41,444 bases of DNA from an uncultured Verrucomicrobiota bacterium (GTDB lineage Bacteria; Verrucomicrobiota; Verrucomicrobiia; Verrucomicrobiales; Verrucomicrobiaceae). The position numbers were made by a program, and so were the translations under genes. Position 1 is the stretch's first letter. Every line of letters starts with the position of its first letter. The stretch is taken from contig CAINXC010000520.1 of the NCBI GenBank assembly GCA_903854655.1, positions 1-41,444 on the forward strand. The letters are read 5' to 3'. Of this stretch, positions 38,681 through 41,444 are shown one piece after another. The notes beneath the pieces were generated by a model. The model ran no database searches. It worked only from the letters and a program-made list of their open reading frames with translations, and was not told the DNA's origin.

Positions 38681-39061
38681 TCAGGCAGGCCCGTTGATCA
38701 CCGCCTCGATGGCATAGCCATCGGGGTCGATGACGAAGGCGGCATAGTAGTGCTCGCCGTACTCCGGGCACAGTTCCGGCGGGCCGTTGTCCTGGCCGCC
38801 ATGGCGCAGGGCGGCCTCATGAAAGCCAGCCACGGCCTCGCGCGACGGTGCGGCAAAGGCGGCATGGAAACCCGGCCCGGGAGCCCGCGCCTCCCCCGGC
38901 CTGAGCTTGATGGCGAACTTGTCGCCGCCGCCCGGATGGCCGTAGCCCACGGCCGTTTCGTCCGCCCACACGCGCCCATAGCCCAGCGGAGAAAGCGCCG
39001 CGTCATAGAAGGCGGTGGAACGGGCCAGGTCGGCGACTCCGAAGGAAAGGTGGTGCAGCAT
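38681..39061 (-). CDS. VOC-family (glyoxalase/dioxygenase-like) protein
   Basis: A 126-residue single-domain VOC protein. MLHHLSFGVADLARSTAFYDAALSPLGY (~1-28) starts with the metal His; FHAAFAAPSREAVAGFHEAALRHGG (~65-89) carries the second His; YYAAFVIDPDGYAIEAV (~104-120) ends in Glu, the third ligand. Length normal for the PhnB/glyoxalase-like cytosolic group. Converges with the exported VOC gene; the two are not close copies. Confidence 0.88.
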   Translation of the reverse strand: MLHHLSFGVADLARSTAFYDAALSPLGYGRVWADETAVGYGHPGGGDKFAIKLRPGEARAPGPGFHAAFAAPSREAVAGFHEAALRHGGQDNGPPELCPEYGEHYYAAFVIDPDGYAIEAVINGPA

Positions 39062-39154
39062 GGGTCAGGGCTCTTGGTGCGGTGGATCGCGGTCGATCTC
39101 GTTCAAATCGAACAGGCACCAGTTACCATCGCGCATGGCAAGCACCGTCACAAA

Positions 39155-39205
39155 ATCAAAAAACAAAGAGCCCGCCAAGGGGGGGTTACGTTCCTTGACG
39201 GGCTC
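39155..39205 (-). terminator. Rho-independent terminator of the SpoIIAA-like gene
   Basis: On the minus strand, 13-base arms GAGCCCGTCAAGG and CCTTGGCGGGCTC (39193-39205 and 39168-39180; one mismatch) are followed by TTTGTTTTTTG. It lies ~93 bp beyond the stop of the gene at 39298-39735, on the correct strand and with the classical layout. Confidence 0.88.
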
Positions 39206-39297
39206 ACCTGGCCCGTTGCCAGACCAGGGCGTTGGGGCAAACGCCTCAACAGAATGATCCTCGCCAAAAGCACCCGGCGATTCAATGGGGTGATCTC

Positions 39298-39735
39298 CTA
39301 CCCTGGTCTGTGGCCTTCTGTTTTCCGCCTTTTGTCTGGTGCCTTCCAGTCTTCTGTCTTCACACGCCCGTCCTTCAGCCACACGCGCGCCTCGGCCTCT
39401 GTTTCAAACACATCGCTCACCAGGCCTGCATTGGCTGCTGCGGTGACCCCGAACTTTTGCGGGTCGATCATTTCACGTCGGAGCACCATCGCCAGGCGCA
39501 CGCTCCCGCGGGCGGCACGAGCCCATTCCTGGCTGAAAAAATAGCGCGAGGCCAGGCTGGGCGGGTCGAACCCCGTGGCCTCAAGAGCCACCACCAGCAG
39601 CTTCCCGGCCCCCTGCTCCTGCGCCGAACTGATGGCCAGTGTGATCAACCGCACCGCCTCCGGCAGCGAAAAGGAGCCGACAGGGCGGAAGACCGCGAGG
39701 TCCCCTTCGATTTCAAAATGGTCGGGCTTTGCCAT
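39298..39735 (-). CDS. SpoIIAA/STAS-like protein
   Basis: A 145-residue cytosolic protein. FEIEGDLAVFRPVGSFSLPEAVRLI (~6-30) and a mixed alpha/beta order (KLLVVALEATGF, FFSQEWARAARGSVRLAMVL, VSDVFETEAEARVWLKDG) match the SpoIIAA-like/STAS outline, usually a regulatory phospho-switch or lipid-binding fold. A phosphorylatable Ser cannot be assigned. Residues ~124-145 (VKTEDWKAPDKRRKTEG..) are encoded by a pyrimidine-rich repeat-like stretch (CTTCTGTCTTC words), so the tail may be repeat-derived. Start ATG 39735 chosen over 39774. A strong terminator lies downstream. Confidence 0.7.
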   Translation of the reverse strand: MAKPDHFEIEGDLAVFRPVGSFSLPEAVRLITLAISSAQEQGAGKLLVVALEATGFDPPSLASRYFFSQEWARAARGSVRLAMVLRREMIDPQKFGVTAAANAGLVSDVFETEAEARVWLKDGRVKTEDWKAPDKRRKTEGHRPG

Positions 39736-39951
39736 TGATACCTCACAGGGTATCGGAAAATACTCCAGACTCAACTCTTAGATCGGAAGGTCAGAAAAGC
39801 CGTTTCCCCAATCTTTGACGTGTATTTAATTTCCCGGTCGGTCCCGTTCTGACCTTGTCTGCGGCAGCCTCGCCGCCTCAATTTCCGGGATGAACCTCAT
39901 TTTGCCTGCTGGCAAAGTGGGGAGCGGCGTTTATTGTTATTATATCCCAAC

Positions 39952-40758
39952 ATGATGAAGACCTTCCTCAAAGTCTGCGCCCTGAGCCTTGCCCTGCCCC
40001 TTGCCGCCACCGCCACCCTGCGGCTGGATGGCGACCACGTGGACGTGAAGCCCAAGCCGGAGGACGAGGTGGCGAAGGTCACCTTCGGCTTCAAGAACGA
40101 CGGCAACAAACCCGTGCGCATCCTCAACCTGGAAAGCGCCTGTTCCTGCCTGAGCGCGACGCTGGACCGCGCCACCTACGAGCCCGGCACCACCGGCACG
40201 GGCAAGGCGGAGTTCAAGGTCTCCTCCTTCGTGGGCAAGCAGGAGAAGGCCGTCACCGTGACCACCGACGACCCGAAGCAGCCGGAGTGGGTCATCACTT
40301 TCATCATGGACGTGCCCGCCATCGTCGATATCGAGCCCAAAATGGTGCAGTGGTGGCTCAAGGAAAAGGCGGCGCCCAAGGACGTGACAGTCACTTTCGT
40401 GGGCGCCGAGCCCATGAAGATCAAGGGCATCACCTCCACCCGTGAAAACGTGGAGTACTCGTTCAAGGAAGTGAAGCCGGGCCGCGAGTACGTGGTCACC
40501 GTGAAGCCCAAGACCACGGACGACATCATGATCGGCGCGTTGAAGCTGGACATCGAAAGCAAGATCCCCAAGTACCAGCACCAGCTCGCCTTCTTCGGCG
40601 TGGTGCGCCAGCCCGTGAGCCGGGCCGATGAACCCACCGCCGGCGCCAAGCCCGCCCAGGTGATGGTGGTGGACGGCAAGAAGCCCGGCACCGCCGACGC
40701 CCCGCCCCCGCCGGTCGAGCAGGTGCAAAAACCGCAGCCCCTCCCCGCCAAAAAGTGA
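39952..40758 (+). CDS. Secreted DUF1573-domain protein
   Basis: A 268-residue exported protein. A signal peptide spans ~1-21 (MMKTFLKVCALSLALPLAATA). A DUF1573 domain (~24-135) has the ASH/Ig-like fold and the typical DEVAKVTFGFKNDGNKPVRIL and ESACSCLSATL with the conserved Cys pair. A second Ig-like half (~120-225) follows, and a Pro-rich tail (~235-268). Such proteins are common in PVC and Bacteroidetes, often beside thiol or sulfur proteins. GTGA overlap with the rhodanese gene indicates joint translation. Confidence 0.85.
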   Translation: MMKTFLKVCALSLALPLAATATLRLDGDHVDVKPKPEDEVAKVTFGFKNDGNKPVRILNLESACSCLSATLDRATYEPGTTGTGKAEFKVSSFVGKQEKAVTVTTDDPKQPEWVITFIMDVPAIVDIEPKMVQWWLKEKAAPKDVTVTFVGAEPMKIKGITSTRENVEYSFKEVKPGREYVVTVKPKTTDDIMIGALKLDIESKIPKYQHQLAFFGVVRQPVSRADEPTAGAKPAQVMVVDGKKPGTADAPPPPVEQVQKPQPLPAKK

Positions 40759-41183
40759 TCCGCAGCGCGCTCATCCTGGTCGCGCTTGCGCTCGTGGGCG
40801 CGACGGCGACGCATTTCCTGCACCCGCATGCGCCGATGTGGTACCAGCAGAACGAACCGATGCGCGATGACGAGGTGACGCTGGCGGACATCGACAAGCG
40901 CTGGCACGGCGACGTGCTGTGGATCGACGCCCGCCTGCGCGAAGTCTATGACAAGGGCCACATCCCCGGCGCCCTGCTGCTCAACGAGCAGGAGCTCGAC
41001 ACCCTGCTCACCCAGCACATCGAGGTCCTTCAGGACAACAAGAAGCCCGTGGTGGTGTATTGCGACGGCAAGGCCTGCCACGCCAGCCACAAGATGCGCG
41101 ACTACCTGCGCGAGCACATGGCCATGAGCGACGTGTGGGTGCTCACCGGCGGCTGGCCCGCCTGGCAGGCGGCAAAAAAGTAG
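40755..41183 (+). CDS. Membrane-anchored rhodanese-like protein
   Basis: A 142-residue protein with an N-terminal anchor (~3-19, SALILVALALVGATATHFL) and a rhodanese domain (~40-140): VLWIDARLREVYDKGHIPGALLLNE (~53-77) and the active-site loop VVVYCDGKACHASHKM (~99-114) with the catalytic Cys (C-D-G-K-A-C). The start codon is GTG, overlapping the DUF1573 stop by 4 bp. Probably a periplasmic sulfurtransferase or thiol carrier working with the DUF1573 protein. The stop codon TAG is the first bases of an inverted repeat. Confidence 0.88.
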   Translation: MIRSALILVALALVGATATHFLHPHAPMWYQQNEPMRDDEVTLADIDKRWHGDVLWIDARLREVYDKGHIPGALLLNEQELDTLLTQHIEVLQDNKKPVVVYCDGKACHASHKMRDYLREHMAMSDVWVLTGGWPAWQAAKK

Positions 41184-41275
41184 CCCAGTTGCGCCGCAAC
41201 TGGTCGGCCTCAGGTCATTGGGCCGACTCTGTTTCTCATCATTCCAGCATTCCAGTTGCGGCGCAACTGGGCTAC
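41180..41275. repeat. Nested palindromic repeat after the rhodanese gene
   Basis: 24-bp arms at 41180-41203 and 41252-41275 are inverted copies, nearly perfect. Each contains CCAGTTGCG-x-CGCAACTGG, a 9-bp-arm palindrome. The left arm includes the rhodanese stop codon TAG. Confidence 0.85.
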
Positions 41276-41324
41276 ACTGCACAATCACTGGCACGACCCG
41301 AGGGCTGTGCTATCGGGACGGCGC

Positions 41325-41444
41325 ATGGACATTTTTCAAGACATCGAATGGCGCGGCCTGCTGAGCGATTACACCCGCTTTGCGGAGAGCGACTCCGCCG
41401 ACAAGGCCCCCCAGCTTCCCGACCTGCTCAAGCAGAAGCCGGTC
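41325..41444 (+). CDS. tyrS: Probable tyrosyl-tRNA synthetase, 5' end
   Basis: Forty codons from ATG 41325 to the window edge. DIFQDIEWRGLLSDYTRF resembles the start of bacterial TyrRS (normally ...LEWRGLI.QTTD), and the following ~20 residues would lead to the missing Y-C-G-F-D-P-T motif. The class I HIGH motif lies beyond the edge, so the name rests on the N-terminus alone. Confidence 0.55.
   Translation, partial: MDIFQDIEWRGLLSDYTRFAESDSADKAPQLPDLLKQKPV

Noticed and set aside
39065..39382. Minus-strand open frame over the terminator
   Set aside because: It contains the rho-independent terminator hairpin and repeat words and has no domain; it also overlaps the SpoIIAA-like gene.

Overview
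The window is GC-rich, roughly 60-65% G+C. It carries a bacterial chromosome segment with no rRNA, no complete tRNA, no phage structural genes and no CRISPR array. The gene content suggests a Verrucomicrobiota-like member of the PVC group: a secreted sulfatase, a secreted esterase/SMP-30 fusion, a DUF1573 gene overlapping a rhodanese gene, a Cys-tailed YlbF protein, a RAYT-type transposase and very repeat-rich intergenic spaces. Phylum-level assignment is an inference; no marker gene settles it. Many start codons follow C/T-rich leaders instead of Shine-Dalgarno sequences.

Layout: 1-3.8 kb holds a gene tail, doxX-like, ruvC, lipB, a macro-domain gene and a REP-associated tyrosine transposase. 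3.8-10.8 kb holds a secreted esterase/SMP-30 fusion, a glycosyltransferase, glutamine-dependent NAD synthetase and a GMC oxidoreductase. 10.8-12.6 kb holds trpC, a small methyltransferase and an SUI1/YciH factor.

12.8-18.5 kb is the most notable region. It is a minus-strand cluster for NAD+ and ADP-ribose metabolism: a NrtR-like Nudix regulator, a small 'crystallin J1'-type protein, the RNA 2'-phosphotransferase KptA/Tpt1, an ADP-ribosylglycohydrolase, an unknown membrane protein, nicotinate phosphoribosyltransferase, a YmdB-type macro domain and nicotinamidase. Almost all junctions are ATGA stop-start overlaps. On paper the products form a loop. KptA consumes NAD+ and releases nicotinamide and an ADP-ribose phosphate. 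PncA and PncB return nicotinamide to the NAD pathway, which NadE at 7-9 kb could finish. Macro, glycohydrolase and Nudix proteins could process the ADP-ribose part. A 5-7-5 palindrome lies just upstream of nrtR.

18.5-24.4 kb holds a cluster of REP-like hairpins, a sulfatase, a DUF4375-like gene bounded by a perfect 53-bp direct repeat, and a TPR / double-thioredoxin / DUF2007 operon. 24.5-29.1 kb holds YlbF, TrmO, a PpiD/SurA-like chaperone, TPR, PepSY and GIY-YIG genes. 29.4-33.2 kb is a two-gene sensor operon, a periplasmic binding protein plus a hybrid histidine kinase, behind a near-consensus promoter. It is followed by a protein made of 18- and 25-residue helical repeats. 35-41.4 kb holds dapB, folK, a GNAT acetyltransferase, a PadR regulator, two VOC proteins, a SpoIIAA/STAS-like protein, DUF1573 plus rhodanese, and the start of a probable tyrS.

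A second theme is the intergenic space. At least nine different paired inverted-repeat elements sit between genes, several touching stop or start codons. One REP family has five copies whose hairpin stem shows compensatory base changes.
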